From: Chersky-840 sp036511675
GTDB lineage: Bacteria > Actinomycetota > Acidimicrobiia > Acidimicrobiales > UBA8190
Direction: 5' to 3'
NCBI GenBank assembly: GCA_036511675.1
Contig: DATCBU010000113.1
Coordinates: forward strand, 1-64,000
Length of the DNA stretch: 64,000 bases
Part shown: piece by piece, positions 6,484-15,627 of the stretch
Numbering within the stretch: the stretch's first letter is position 1
Layout of the letters: each line of letters begins with the position of its first letter
Translations under genes and position numbers: made by a program
Notes under the pieces: model-generated
What the model was told of the DNA's origin: nothing
The model's input: the letters and a program-made list of their open reading frames with translations, nothing else
Database searches by the model: none

Positions 6484-8571
6484 CTACAGCCCGGCGTCAC
6501 CGCGAGGCGACCCGCCCGTTTCGGGGGCCCGGGTGGGCCCGAGGCGGCCCGGTCGCAGGGGCGGACGGCCCGCGGGCGGGAGAGGCGCGGGCCGCGGTGG
6601 CGCACCCGATCGGCGTCGGGACGCGCTCTTGGGGGCAGGAGGCCGCGGGCCCTGTGGAGGCCGGGGGCCACGGGGCGGCCGCCCGCCTGGATCGGGTGGG
6701 TACGTCCCCGGCGGGCCGTCCCCGCGCTGGCGCGCGGCGCGCCGTCGGCGTCGTCCCAGCTCGGCGAGGCCGCCACCGGCGAGCACGTAGGCCGCCCCAC
6801 CCGCCATCGAGCCCAGCGCCACCCGGGCCAGGAGGATGGGAGTGGACTCGGATCCCGACACGTTGCTGCCCAGGACGGTCCCCACCACCAGGGCGGCGGT
6901 CGCCAACAAGACGTGCCCGAGCGGCCGGCCCAGGACATCGCCGGCGAGCCCCTGGAAGCGGGCCCGCACATAGGCGAGCGAGACCACGGCGGCGGCGGTG
7001 TAGGCGAGGCTGATCGACAGCGCGATGCCGCGCACCCCGAAGTGCCCGGCCAGAGCCACCGCCAGGACGATGTTGACGCCGTTCTCGAAGGCGTAAAGCC
7101 AGAACGCCGAGCGCAGGTCCTGCACGCTCTGCAGCACCCGCACGGCGTAAAGAAAGACGCAGAACCCCGGGAGCCCGAGGGCCAACATGGCCAGGGACTC
7201 GGCCGTGGCGGTGGTGTTGTGGGCGGCGCCGTGGCCTGCGACCAGCGCCACCAGCGGTCGGGCCAGGATGAGCTCGGCGGCGGCGGCGGGGATGACGATG
7301 GCGAGCATGGCGCGCAGCCCCGTGCCCATGCGGCGCCGGAACGCCACGAGATCGCCCTGGGCCCAGCGCGCCGCGAGTTCGGGGGCGGTGGCGCTCATGA
7401 TGGACACGGCCACCACGCCGTAGGGCAGCTGGAAGAAGATGTAGGCATAGGTGTAGGCCGAGACCGCCCCCGGGCCCACCTTCTCCGACAACGCCAGGAC
7501 CACCACCAGTGCGGCCTGGTTGGCCAGCACCAGGCCGAAGGTCCACCCCGACAACCGGAGGATGGTCCGCACCGCCTCGTGCCGGAAGTCCGGTCGCCAG
7601 TGCAGCTCGAGGCCCGCCCGCCGCAGGCTCGGGATCATGAGCCCGGCCTGGGCCACGACCCCGGCCGTGGTCCCCAGGCCCAGGAGCAGCAACTGGCCCC
7701 GGTGGGCCGCCACCCCGGCCAGCGAGGCGTGGCGCACCGTGGTGCCGAAGATGAGCAGCACGGCGATGAGCACCACGTTGTTGGCGACGGGGGTGAACAT
7801 GGGCGCCCCGAACTTCCGCCTGGCGTTGAGCAGGGCCGTGCCCACGCTGATGAACCCGTAACAGGTCAACTGCGGCACGAACAGGAACAGCAGGTCCTTG
7901 GCCACGGCCCTGCTCTGGGCGGCCTCGACGCCGTGGTTGAGCGACGTGGTGGCGTCGACGATGAACGGGACCGCCAGGAGGAACAGGAGTGACGCCGCCG
8001 CGATCACGATCATTGTGACACTCACCACCGCCGAGATGGCGTCCCAGGCCTCGTCGTCGGCGCGTGCGGTCAGGCGCTGCACGAACACGGGCACGAACGT
8101 GGCCGACAGGACCCCCCCGAGCACGATGTCGTGCACGATGTTGGGCATCGTGTTGGCGAGGTTGTAGGAGTCGGCCAGGTTCAGGGTGCCCAACGCGTAC
8201 GTGAGGGCGAAGATGCGCAACACCCCCGTGGCGCGCGACAACGTCGTCCCCACCGCCATGACGGCCGTGGCCCGACGCAGCCCGGTCCCTTCCTGGGCTC
8301 CGGTCACCGGCGCCAAGGCGGCCCCGGTTTCGGAAGTGTCGGTGCCCGGAGTCACGGCGTCCACGGCCGGGTCCTGCGGCTCCTCTCCATCGGGCCCGTC
8401 CCCGTCCGACCCCTCGGGCTCTGGCTCTGACTCCGGTTCCTCTGGCTCCGCTCCCTCTGGCTCCGCTCCCTCTGGCTCTTCGGGCCCGAAACCCTCGGGC
8501 TCCCCATCCTCGAGCGGCAGGTCCTCGAAAGGCAGGTCCCCGGGCGGCAGGTCGTCGGGGGGGTCGGTCAC
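6484..8571 (-). CDS. murJ: Lipid II flippase MurJ (MviN)
   Basis: Multispanning MOP-superfamily protein that flips lipid II across the membrane for peptidoglycan synthesis. The core contains the RATGVLRIFALTYALG first helix region, the amphipathic GVLSATFVPVFV motif and some 14 hydrophobic segments. The 695-residue product has two unusual tails: about 85 acidic residues at the N-terminus with tandem Glu-Pro-Glu-Gly-Ala repeats, and about 85 residues of Pro/Arg-rich C-terminus. GTG 8571 overlaps the stop of the upstream DUF6049 gene (GTGA) and has AAGGAAA before it. Mycobacterium MurJ also carries a long cytoplasmic extension, but that one is a pseudokinase. Confidence 0.92.
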   Translation of the reverse strand: MTDPPDDLPPGDLPFEDLPLEDGEPEGFGPEEPEGAEPEGAEPEEPESEPEPEGSDGDGPDGEEPQDPAVDAVTPGTDTSETGAALAPVTGAQEGTGLRRATAVMAVGTTLSRATGVLRIFALTYALGTLNLADSYNLANTMPNIVHDIVLGGVLSATFVPVFVQRLTARADDEAWDAISAVVSVTMIVIAAASLLFLLAVPFIVDATTSLNHGVEAAQSRAVAKDLLFLFVPQLTCYGFISVGTALLNARRKFGAPMFTPVANNVVLIAVLLIFGTTVRHASLAGVAAHRGQLLLLGLGTTAGVVAQAGLMIPSLRRAGLELHWRPDFRHEAVRTILRLSGWTFGLVLANQAALVVVLALSEKVGPGAVSAYTYAYIFFQLPYGVVAVSIMSATAPELAARWAQGDLVAFRRRMGTGLRAMLAIVIPAAAAELILARPLVALVAGHGAAHNTTATAESLAMLALGLPGFCVFLYAVRVLQSVQDLRSAFWLYAFENGVNIVLAVALAGHFGVRGIALSISLAYTAAAVVSLAYVRARFQGLAGDVLGRPLGHVLLATAALVVGTVLGSNVSGSESTPILLARVALGSMAGGAAYVLAGGGLAELGRRRRRAARQRGDGPPGTYPPDPGGRPPRGPRPPQGPRPPAPKSASRRRSGAPPRPAPLPPAGRPPLRPGRLGPTRAPETGGSPRGDAGL

Positions 8572-10820
8572 GGTGTTTCCTTGGCCGGGGACACGGTGTG
8601 TGCCCCCCGGCGGAACTTGCCCCGCCACAGGGTGCGCCCCCACCAGAAGAACAGGACGATGACCGCCCCCACCGACAGGGCGATGGCCACGGCCGAGGTC
8701 GAGAGTGAGCGCACCGTGAGCTGGCCGTTGGCCAACACGAGGTTCCCCTCGGGGCTCTTGAGCGCCACGGCGATCTGGAAGTCCCCCGAGGCCCGCGACG
8801 ACATGTTCACGTACACGGCGTTGGTGGCGTGGTCGAGTGTGCACAGTGCCGAGAAACTGGAACCCCCGGCCGAGCTCCGCACCTCGGGGGCCTTGCAGAT
8901 GGCGCCGGCCACCGGGGTGTGGGCCATCGGGAACCGCAGCTTGTCGCTCGTGAGCTGCACCACCACGGTGACGGGGTACGAGGTGTTGCGCAGCAGCGTG
9001 ATGGGCACGCTGGCGGTGCCGGCGGTGAGTCGGATGGTGTCGGTCCGCACCGTCAAGCCGTGCAGGTGCGAATTGAGTGCGGCCTCGAACCCGACCAGCG
9101 CCGCCTGCTGCGCACGAGCGGACAACAGGCTCGACTCCGCCGCCAGGAGCAGGCCGTCGGTCGACTGCGCCACCGTGGTTCCCGCCGCGCTGGCCCCGAC
9201 GGCGCTGGTGAAGCCCTGCTGGCGGGCCCGGGCGCCGTGCACGGCGCGCGTGGACACGGTCACCGTCGTCGTCGGCGTCAGGAGGTGTCGCGCCGTCGCT
9301 TCGCGGTCCGCGCCCACCGGAACCTGGGCGAAGAGCTCGTCGAGGGTCACCGGCTGGATGATGGAGTCGCCTTCGAGGTCCGAGAGAAGCGTGGACACGA
9401 AGGTGGCGCCCGGCGCCCACGCCGCGGGGGCGACCGCCACGACCCCGCGCGGCGCTGGGGTGCCGCCCGGCCCCAGGAGGTTGGGTGCCTCGTAGTAGAC
9501 GAGCGAGGCCTCGGCCACCAGCTGCACGGCGTTGAGCGTGGTGTCGGCTCCCCTGGCCGCGACCAGGCGGGCTCCGAGCCCGGCGTCCGACACCATCGCC
9601 GTGGGGGCGCCCGCGGTCGACCCCGATACCGGGGACAGGGTGAAGGGCTGGCTCACCGTGAGGGGGCCCGTGGGGCCCGACACCGTGCCCGGTGGCACCA
9701 CCAGGTGCGCGTAGTCGGGCACCAGCTGGTCGACGGCGGTCTGGTCGAGCGCGGTCCGGGCCACCCACGTGCCCTTGGTGGCGTGGACCCCGACACTGGG
9801 TGATGCCAGCACCTCGGCGCCGCGCCGCAGCTGCGCCCGCAGCTCGCCCGCCAGTCCGCCGCCGGCCAGGGCGCCGGCGTCGACGGGGACGTAGGGCCCC
9901 GCCAGGGTCTGAGGCGTCGTGGATGCCGACAGCGAGGCGACCTCGGAGACGGTGTGGGCGTGCCCCGTGTGGGCGAGATGGTCCAGCGTGCCCGCATCGG
10001 GCTCCAGCGTGACCGGCACCGTGGGCGATCCCTCGACGGCACCGAGCACTCCCTCCAGGGTGCGCAGCGCAGTGGGGCTGGGTGCAGCGACGTGGCCGCC
10101 CCCGTCGGCGGTGGGCGGGGCCAGCCCGAGCGGGACCACCAGCGCCAACCGCAGCGGTTGACTGGTCGACGCCGGGTCGTTGTACACGAGATAGGTGACG
10201 AGCTGCGCGGCGGCGGTCCCCGGCCCCGGGCCGTCGGGGTCGGTGAGGGTGACCCGGACCGGGTAGACATCGGCGCAGCTTCCGGGCTGGCATCCGAGAT
10301 CCGCCGTCCAGTCCCCCGTTCCCGTGGGGGTGCTGTCACCGTCGACGGGGATGGTGACGTTGGTCACCCCCGAGGTGGTGCTGAGCCCGGTCAGGGGGAT
10401 CGAAGGCGACTGCGCCGCCACCGAGCCCAGCGAACGGCCGGTGAGCGTCTCGTCGAAGGCCGAGCGCGTCGTGATCGGGCGGTACACGGTGAACGTGAGC
10501 TTCAGCGCGGCGCGCGGAGAGCTGCTCCGGATGCGCAGTCCCATGGTGAGGTCCTGGTTCGGGAGGTTGGGCCCCACCCACGGTGACTGGCGCACGAGGG
10601 TGATGTGGTCGGCTCGGCGGGTCGCCGCCATTGCCGCGGGCGCGGCCAGTCCGGGCAGGAATCCGGCCAGGAGCGTGACGGTGCACACCGCCGCCGCTGC
10701 CGCGCTCAGGAGGGTGGCACCCACCCGACGTGACGTTCGGTATCGGGAGTCCGGTGCCTGCGAATCGGGAGTGCGGTCACCGCCGCGTGCGGGGGCGATG
10801 CTCGCCTCGGTCCGGTCCAC
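8568..10820 (-). CDS. DUF6049 secreted, C-terminally anchored protein
   Basis: 750-residue exported protein. A basic N-terminus precedes a signal-peptide-like hydrophobic stretch (about residues 36-65), a large Ser/Thr/Pro/Ala-rich extracytoplasmic region follows, and a single transmembrane helix near residues 708-730 ends in a basic tail (WRGKFRRG), giving an outside-facing anchored topology. Position directly before murJ matches Rv3909 of Mycobacterium, a DUF6049 protein of unknown role. Two cysteine pairs in the ectodomain could form disulfides. GTG 10820 is the upstream start; the stop overlaps the murJ start. Confidence 0.8.
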   Translation of the reverse strand: MDRTEASIAPARGGDRTPDSQAPDSRYRTSRRVGATLLSAAAAAVCTVTLLAGFLPGLAAPAAMAATRRADHITLVRQSPWVGPNLPNQDLTMGLRIRSSSPRAALKLTFTVYRPITTRSAFDETLTGRSLGSVAAQSPSIPLTGLSTTSGVTNVTIPVDGDSTPTGTGDWTADLGCQPGSCADVYPVRVTLTDPDGPGPGTAAAQLVTYLVYNDPASTSQPLRLALVVPLGLAPPTADGGGHVAAPSPTALRTLEGVLGAVEGSPTVPVTLEPDAGTLDHLAHTGHAHTVSEVASLSASTTPQTLAGPYVPVDAGALAGGGLAGELRAQLRRGAEVLASPSVGVHATKGTWVARTALDQTAVDQLVPDYAHLVVPPGTVSGPTGPLTVSQPFTLSPVSGSTAGAPTAMVSDAGLGARLVAARGADTTLNAVQLVAEASLVYYEAPNLLGPGGTPAPRGVVAVAPAAWAPGATFVSTLLSDLEGDSIIQPVTLDELFAQVPVGADREATARHLLTPTTTVTVSTRAVHGARARQQGFTSAVGASAAGTTVAQSTDGLLLAAESSLLSARAQQAALVGFEAALNSHLHGLTVRTDTIRLTAGTASVPITLLRNTSYPVTVVVQLTSDKLRFPMAHTPVAGAICKAPEVRSSAGGSSFSALCTLDHATNAVYVNMSSRASGDFQIAVALKSPEGNLVLANGQLTVRSLSTSAVAIALSVGAVIVLFFWWGRTLWRGKFRRGAHTVSPAKETP

Positions 10821-10892
10821 CTCGGCGTCGCAGCCTAGGCGAGTGCCGGCCGCGACCCGGGCCCAGCGCCACCCTGGCCCCGTGCCACCGCC

Positions 10893-11534
10893 CTAGATGC
10901 CGAAACCGGCGGCGCGCACCGCGGCCACGGCCTCGCCAGGGCCTCCGAGCTCCACATGGGCGGCGTCGCCGCGCCCGGAGAGGAACAGCACGATCTCGGC
11001 CGCGTTCCCGGTCAACGTGGCCACGGGGGTCCCGGGTCGGGCGTGGATCACCTCACCGTCGGGCCTGATGAGATCGATCCCCGTGGTCTTGACCGCACGG
11101 GTCATGAACTTGGCCCTGCGGTGCAACGTGGTCCACAGCGCGTCCTCGATCGTCACCGCTTCGGCACCGGTACGCGCCGTGGTGTCCCCTCCGCCGCGCC
11201 GAACGTCTTCGTGGTGGACGAAGTACTCGGTGAGGTTCATGGCCTTGTCGAAGGGCCGCAGCACCGCCGGCGGTCCGGCGCGGACCAGGGCGACGAGCTC
11301 GGCATAGGAGTGCGTCTGCTTGGCGCGGGTGAGCATCCGGGCCGTCAAGCGTGCCGCCGCCCCTCCCATCACGAGGCCCGGTCCCGACAGTGGTTTGCGC
11401 TCCCGGATGACCAGATGGGCGGCCAGGTCGTAGGTGGCCCAGCCCGCGCACAACGTGGGGGCGTCGGGGCCGACATGGACGAACAGATCGCACACCGCCG
11501 CGCGCTCGGCTTGTTGGGGAGCGGTCCTGTCCAT
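10893..11534 (-). CDS. TIGR03085-type DinB/maleylpyruvate isomerase-fold protein
   Basis: 213-residue member of the mycothiol-dependent maleylpyruvate isomerase/DinB-like metal-binding superfamily. Seen are the N-terminal helix LCAGWATYDLAAHLVIRER, matching the usual WTxxDLxAHL signature, and an EYFVHHEDVRR segment carrying candidate metal-binding histidines, as in TIGR03085 proteins. ATG 11534 is chosen over an in-frame GTG at 11555. The gene is divergent from the CCA-adding enzyme gene 60 nt away. Substrate unknown. Confidence 0.82.
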   Translation of the reverse strand: MDRTAPQQAERAAVCDLFVHVGPDAPTLCAGWATYDLAAHLVIRERKPLSGPGLVMGGAAARLTARMLTRAKQTHSYAELVALVRAGPPAVLRPFDKAMNLTEYFVHHEDVRRGGGDTTARTGAEAVTIEDALWTTLHRRAKFMTRAVKTTGIDLIRPDGEVIHARPGTPVATLTGNAAEIVLFLSGRGDAAHVELGGPGEAVAAVRAAGFGI

Positions 11535-11593
11535 CGCGGCGGACCCTACGACCACACCGGAGTGCGGTCAACGCCGCACTACCCTCGACGCCG

Positions 11594-12982
11594 GTGATCC
11601 CCGAGCGCTTCCAGCCCCTGGTCCAGGCCACCGCCGAGTTGGCGCAGCGGTTCGAGAAGGCCGGACGGCGCCTGTATGTGGTCGGGGGACCGGTGCGCGA
11701 CGCCTTTGCCGGCGACCAGTCCCCGCGTGGCCGCCGTGACCTCGACCTCACGACCAACGCCCTCCCCGACGAGGTCGAGCAGATGGTGAAGGGTTGGGCC
11801 GACGCCGTGTGGCTTCAGGGCAAGCGCTTCGGCACCGTGGGGCTCAGGAAGGGCGACCAGGACTACGAGATCACTACCCATCGCGCCGAGGTGTACGTCC
11901 CCGACTCGCGCAAGCCCGAGGTCTCGTTCGGGAACTCCATCGACGTCGACCTGTCGCGGCGCGACTTCACCGTGAACGCCATGGCGCTGCGCCTTCCGGA
12001 CCTCGAGCTCGTCGACCCCTACGACGGGATGGCGGACCTCGCCGCGCGCCGGCTGCGTACCCCGCTGTCGGCGGAGATCTCGTTCGGCGACGACCCCCTG
12101 CGCATGCTGCGGGCGGCGCGTTTCGTGGCCGGCTTCGGCCTCGAGCCCGTCCCCGAGATCCCCCTGGCCATCCAGGCCATGCACGACCGCCTGGCCATCG
12201 TCTCCGCCGAGCGCATTCGCGACGAGCTCGACAAGCTGGTGTCGGTGGACAAGCCCTCCCCGGGCCTGTGGTTCATCGTCGAGACGGGCCTGGCGGGCGA
12301 GTTCCTCCCCGAGCTCCCCGCGCTGGCGCTCGAGCAGGACCCCATCCACCGCCACAAGGACGTCCTGGCCCACACCTTCGCCGTGGTGGACAAGACGGGC
12401 CCGGACCGTCTGCTGCGCCTGGCGGCGTTGCTGCACGACATCGGCAAGCCCCGCACGCGCGCCTTCGGGTCGGGCGGGGTGACCTTTCACCACCACGAGG
12501 TGGTCGGGGCCCGCATGACCCGTGACCGCCTCACGGCACTGCGGTACCCACACGACGACATCCAGGTCGTGACCAAGCTCGTCGAGCTCCACCTGCGCTT
12601 CCACACCTACCGCCTGGGATGGACCGACCGCGCCGTGCGCCGCTACGTGCGCGACGCTGGGCCGCTGCTGGACAGGCTGAACGAGCTCACCCGATCCGAC
12701 TGCACCACCCGCAACGCGGCCCGGGCCCGGGCCCTCGAGCGGCGCATGGACGAGCTCGTGGCCCGCATCGCCGAGCTACGCGAGCGAGAGGAGCTCGAGG
12801 CACTTCGCCCCGAGCTCGACGGTCGCCAGGTGATGGACCACCTCGGCGTCCCCCCGGGCCCGATCGTGGGCCGGGCCCTCGAGTTCCTGCTCGAGCTCCG
12901 GCTGGACGAGGGCCCCCTGGGCGAGATCGAGGCCTGCCGCCGCCTCGACGCCTGGTGGGAGAAGAATCAGTCCTCGGGGTAG
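11594..12982 (+). CDS. pcnA: CCA tRNA nucleotidyltransferase
   Basis: Class II nucleotidyltransferase that builds or repairs the 3' CCA end of tRNAs. The head has GGPVRDAF and the metal-binding DLDLTT pair (about residues 31-57), the neck has RRDFTVNAMA and DPLRMLRAARF, and the C-terminal half contains an HD phosphohydrolase domain (HDIGKPRTRA near residue 280). 462 residues is normal for actinobacterial versions, which are often labelled poly(A) polymerase PcnA. Translation starts at GTG 11594. The 3' end overlaps the convergent ino1 by 16 nt. Confidence 0.94.
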   Translation: MIPERFQPLVQATAELAQRFEKAGRRLYVVGGPVRDAFAGDQSPRGRRDLDLTTNALPDEVEQMVKGWADAVWLQGKRFGTVGLRKGDQDYEITTHRAEVYVPDSRKPEVSFGNSIDVDLSRRDFTVNAMALRLPDLELVDPYDGMADLAARRLRTPLSAEISFGDDPLRMLRAARFVAGFGLEPVPEIPLAIQAMHDRLAIVSAERIRDELDKLVSVDKPSPGLWFIVETGLAGEFLPELPALALEQDPIHRHKDVLAHTFAVVDKTGPDRLLRLAALLHDIGKPRTRAFGSGGVTFHHHEVVGARMTRDRLTALRYPHDDIQVVTKLVELHLRFHTYRLGWTDRAVRRYVRDAGPLLDRLNELTRSDCTTRNAARARALERRMDELVARIAELREREELEALRPELDGRQVMDHLGVPPGPIVGRALEFLLELRLDEGPLGEIEACRRLDAWWEKNQSSG

Positions 12983-14064
12983 ACGGGGACGGCGTCACCC
13001 GCGGCGAAGGACTCGACCAGCCGGTAGGCCTCGTCGTCGTGGTACTGCACCGGCGGCGACTTCATGAAGTAGGCCGAGGGCCCCACGAGCGGGCCGCCGA
13101 TGCCGCGGTCGAGGGCCACCTTGGCGCAGCGCACGGCATCGATGATCACGCCGGCGGAGTTGGGCGAGTCCCATACCTCGAGCTTGAGCTCGATGTTGAT
13201 GGGCACGTCGCCGAAATTGCGGCCCTCCATGCGGATGTAGGCCCACTTGCGGTCATTCAGCCAGGGCACGTGGTCCGAAGGCCCGATGTGGACGTCGTCG
13301 GCGTCGAGGACGTAGTTCTCGACCTGGCTGGTCACGGCCTGGGTCTTGGAGATCTTCTTGGACTCGAGGCGCTGGCGCTCCAGCATGTTCTTGAAGTCCA
13401 TGTTGCCCCCGACGTTGAGCTGGTAGGTGCGGTCGAGGGCGAGGCCCCGATCCTCGAACAGTCGGGTGAGCACCCGGTGCACGATGGTCGAGCCCACCTG
13501 GCTCTTGATGTCGTCACCGATGATGGGCACGCCCGCGTCGCGGAACTTGCGTGCCCACACGGGGTCGCTGGCGATGAACACGGGGATGGCGTTCACGAAC
13601 GCCACACCGGCGTCGAGACAGGCCTGGGCGTAGTGGCGCTGGGCCTCTTCGGACCCCACGGGCAGGTAGCTGACGAGTACCTCGGCACCGGCGTCGCGCA
13701 GCGCCTGGGCCACGTCGACGGGCTCGGCGGGCGACTCGTCGACGATCTCGCGGTAGTAGGTCCCGAGCCCGTCGAAGGTCGGGCCGCGCTGCACCGTCAC
13801 GTCGAGATGGCCCACCGTGGCGAACTTGATGGTGTTGTTGTGGCCACCCAGGATCGCCTTGGACAGGTCCACGCCCACCTTGGCGGCGTCCACGTCGAAG
13901 GCGGCGACGAACTCGACGTCGCGTACGTGGTAGCCGCCCAGGGTGACGTGCATGAGCCCGGGCACGATGTCCTCGGGGTTGGCGTCGTGGTAGTACTCGA
14001 CGCCTTGGACAAGCGAGCTGGCGCAGTTGCCCACGCCCGCGATGGCGACCCGTACCGTGCTCAT
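12967..14064 (-). CDS. ino1: Inositol-3-phosphate synthase
   Basis: NAD-dependent enzyme converting glucose 6-phosphate to inositol 3-phosphate, the precursor of phosphatidylinositol and mycothiol in actinobacteria. The Rossmann motif GVGNCASSL is at residues 10-18; NVGGNMDFKNM and the SKKISKTQAV segment with catalytic lysines follow, as in the short 360-residue bacterial class. It is translationally coupled to the upstream padR gene (ATGA overlap at 14061-14064), the arrangement of Rv0046c-Rv0047c, so it is probably under control of that repressor. Confidence 0.96.
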   Translation of the reverse strand: MSTVRVAIAGVGNCASSLVQGVEYYHDANPEDIVPGLMHVTLGGYHVRDVEFVAAFDVDAAKVGVDLSKAILGGHNNTIKFATVGHLDVTVQRGPTFDGLGTYYREIVDESPAEPVDVAQALRDAGAEVLVSYLPVGSEEAQRHYAQACLDAGVAFVNAIPVFIASDPVWARKFRDAGVPIIGDDIKSQVGSTIVHRVLTRLFEDRGLALDRTYQLNVGGNMDFKNMLERQRLESKKISKTQAVTSQVENYVLDADDVHIGPSDHVPWLNDRKWAYIRMEGRNFGDVPINIELKLEVWDSPNSAGVIIDAVRCAKVALDRGIGGPLVGPSAYFMKSPPVQYHDDEAYRLVESFAAGDAVPVYPED

Positions 14065-14744
14065 GTCGTGTCTCCCTCTTCCTGAACTGTGTGAACGGTA
14101 TTGCCGACCAGCGCCGGCCCGGCTGATCCCGGGGTGGCACCGTCGCGGGCCCGCTCGGCCTCGATCAGCCGGTCGAGCCAGGCGATGTCGCGCTCGGTGG
14201 ACTCGGTGGTGTGCTCCATGAGCGAATGTGCGTAGGTGTCGAGGCGCCCCTCCGCCGCGCTGGCGGCGGCCCGGGACTCGGCCAGGCGCTGGTACAGCTG
14301 GCCCCGGCGGCGCTCGAGCAGCCGTAGGCGCGCGTGGGGAGGCAGGTAGCGGGCGAAGGCCAGGCGCAGGCTGAAATTGCGGGCCTCGTCGTTGCCGCCG
14401 GCCTGCTCGCTGTGGAGGAGCTCGGCGAATTGGCGGCGCCCCTCGTCGGTGATCTCGTACACCTTGCGGCTCCGGCGCCCGAGGCCCGTGCCCGAGCGCC
14501 GGGCCCGGAGGGCGGCGCGCTCGCCGGACAGCGAGCCCGTCATAGGGACCGGCGCCGCGGGGCTGCGCCCCACGTCCTCGGTGCCCCGCACCGCTCCCGA
14601 ACGCTCCAGCCGGGAAAGGGCCGGGTACAGCGACCCGAAGGACACGTTGGAGAGCTGGCCCAGCTCGTCCCGCAGGCGCTTGCGGATCTCGTAGCCGTGC
14701 ATGGCCTGACCCTCGAGCAGGCCCAGGATGGCGAGCTCCAGCAT
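14061..14744 (-). CDS. PadR family transcriptional regulator
   Basis: Winged-helix repressor of the PadR family; N-terminal MLELAILGLLEGQAMHGYEIRKRL and SFGSLYPALSRLERSG are the standard DNA-binding elements, and the C-terminal half is a coiled dimerisation region. An insertion of about 35 residues (Pro/Ala/Arg-rich, roughly 75-110) separates the wing strands. ATG 14744 is used because an in-frame ATG at 14807 would lie inside a palindromic operator and add 21 residues unrelated to the family. No strong ribosome-binding site precedes 14744, so translation may be leaderless. It precedes and overlaps ino1 and probably represses the padR-ino1 operon. Confidence 0.88.
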   Translation of the reverse strand: MLELAILGLLEGQAMHGYEIRKRLRDELGQLSNVSFGSLYPALSRLERSGAVRGTEDVGRSPAAPVPMTGSLSGERAALRARRSGTGLGRRSRKVYEITDEGRRQFAELLHSEQAGGNDEARNFSLRLAFARYLPPHARLRLLERRRGQLYQRLAESRAAASAAEGRLDTYAHSLMEHTTESTERDIAWLDRLIEAERARDGATPGSAGPALVGNTVHTVQEEGDTT

Positions 14745-14787
14745 CAGCAGGCCCCAGGCAGGGTTGGAAGGTTCGAATTCATCGTTA

Positions 14788-14808
14788 GATGTATCGTATC
14801 GATACATC
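14788..14808. promoter_or_regulatory. Perfect palindromic operator upstream of padR-ino1
   Basis: Arms GATGTATCG and CGATACATC form a perfect 9-bp inverted repeat around a 3-nt TAT spacer. The ATGT...ACAT outer halves match the general form of PadR operators. It lies 44-64 nt upstream of the padR start, in an AT-rich island, where it would overlap a promoter. Autorepression by the adjacent PadR is inferred. Confidence 0.78.
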
Positions 14809-15070
14809 GACGCCGGTTCAAGTCACGACCAGTGACACCCCGGGAGTGGGCCCGGCTCCGCAGGCGGAGACGCCGGGCCAGGCAGGGGGACAGGCCGGCG
14901 ATCATCCCGTGTCGGGCGGTCGGCCGACGCCCTTCGAGTGCCGGGACGTGAGCCGACGGGTCCGGTGTCGAGATCCACCGATCAGCGCGAGGATTGGCTC
15001 GGGAAACCAGATGTGGTCCACCCGGTCATTCACCAGTGGTTCAAGTGGCGCCGACGGTACCCTTGTGACG

Positions 15071-15508
15071 ATGAGTTTCGGGCCGTCGGCCTTGCAAGGG
15101 TTTTCCGTGTCGGGCTCCGGGGGGCGCGTCGAGTACCGCCTCGCCCGCAACGCCGTGGTGAGCGAATTCAAAAAGGGCCGGCTGTCGCGTCTCGACGTGT
15201 GCGACGCCCACCCCGAACTACTCAGGGCGGCCCGCAACGTCGGGGTGGCGCTGACCGAGGACTGTCCCATTTGCGAGGAGACCCCGGTCGTCCACGTGAC
15301 CTATGTGTTCGGCTCGCGACTGCCCAAGAACGGCCGCTGCCCCACCAATCCCACCGAGCTCGCCCGCCTGTGCCGACGCACCGACGAGGTGGTCGTGTAC
15401 GTGGTCGAGGTGTGCCCCACCTGCTCGTGGAACCACCTCGCCCGCATGTATCCCGCTGGCGGCCGGCACCGGGCGGCCGCGGGGCGCGCCCGGCGGGGGA
15501 ACGGCTGA
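15071..15508 (+). CDS. DUF5318 family zinc-ribbon-like protein
   Basis: 145-residue DUF5318 protein with two Cys pairs (CPIC and CPTC) flanking a conserved core that includes VYVVEVCPTCSWNHL; the spacing suggests one zinc site. Genes of this family lie next to the ino1-padR operon and upstream of penicillin-binding protein ponA1 in Mycobacterium (Rv0049), so order is partly kept here, although ponA does not follow. ATG 15071 begins the conserved region. Function unknown. Confidence 0.82.
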   Translation: MSFGPSALQGFSVSGSGGRVEYRLARNAVVSEFKKGRLSRLDVCDAHPELLRAARNVGVALTEDCPICEETPVVHVTYVFGSRLPKNGRCPTNPTELARLCRRTDEVVVYVVEVCPTCSWNHLARMYPAGGRHRAAAGRARRGNG

Positions 15509-15627
15509 GCGCACGGGCCGCGACGCCTTGCTTGTCCGGCGCGCCCACTTCCGACGCGTCGTAGTGCACCATTGATCGGACCACCCGTGACCAGACCACC
15601 GGGGAAAAACCAAGGGGACCCACACTC

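Noticed and set aside
6124..7992. 622-codon plus-strand frame over the DegV and murJ genes
   Set aside because: Antisense shadow with no domain-like sequence.
8572..10293. Upstream extension of the murJ frame
   Set aside because: It runs through the DUF6049 gene in another frame; a coupled GTG start at 8571 explains murJ.
12619..14085. 488-codon plus-strand frame over ino1
   Set aside because: Antisense to a certain ino1 gene.
14745..14807. Longer PadR start at ATG 14807
   Set aside because: The codons would lie within the palindromic operator and encode residues unlike PadR proteins.
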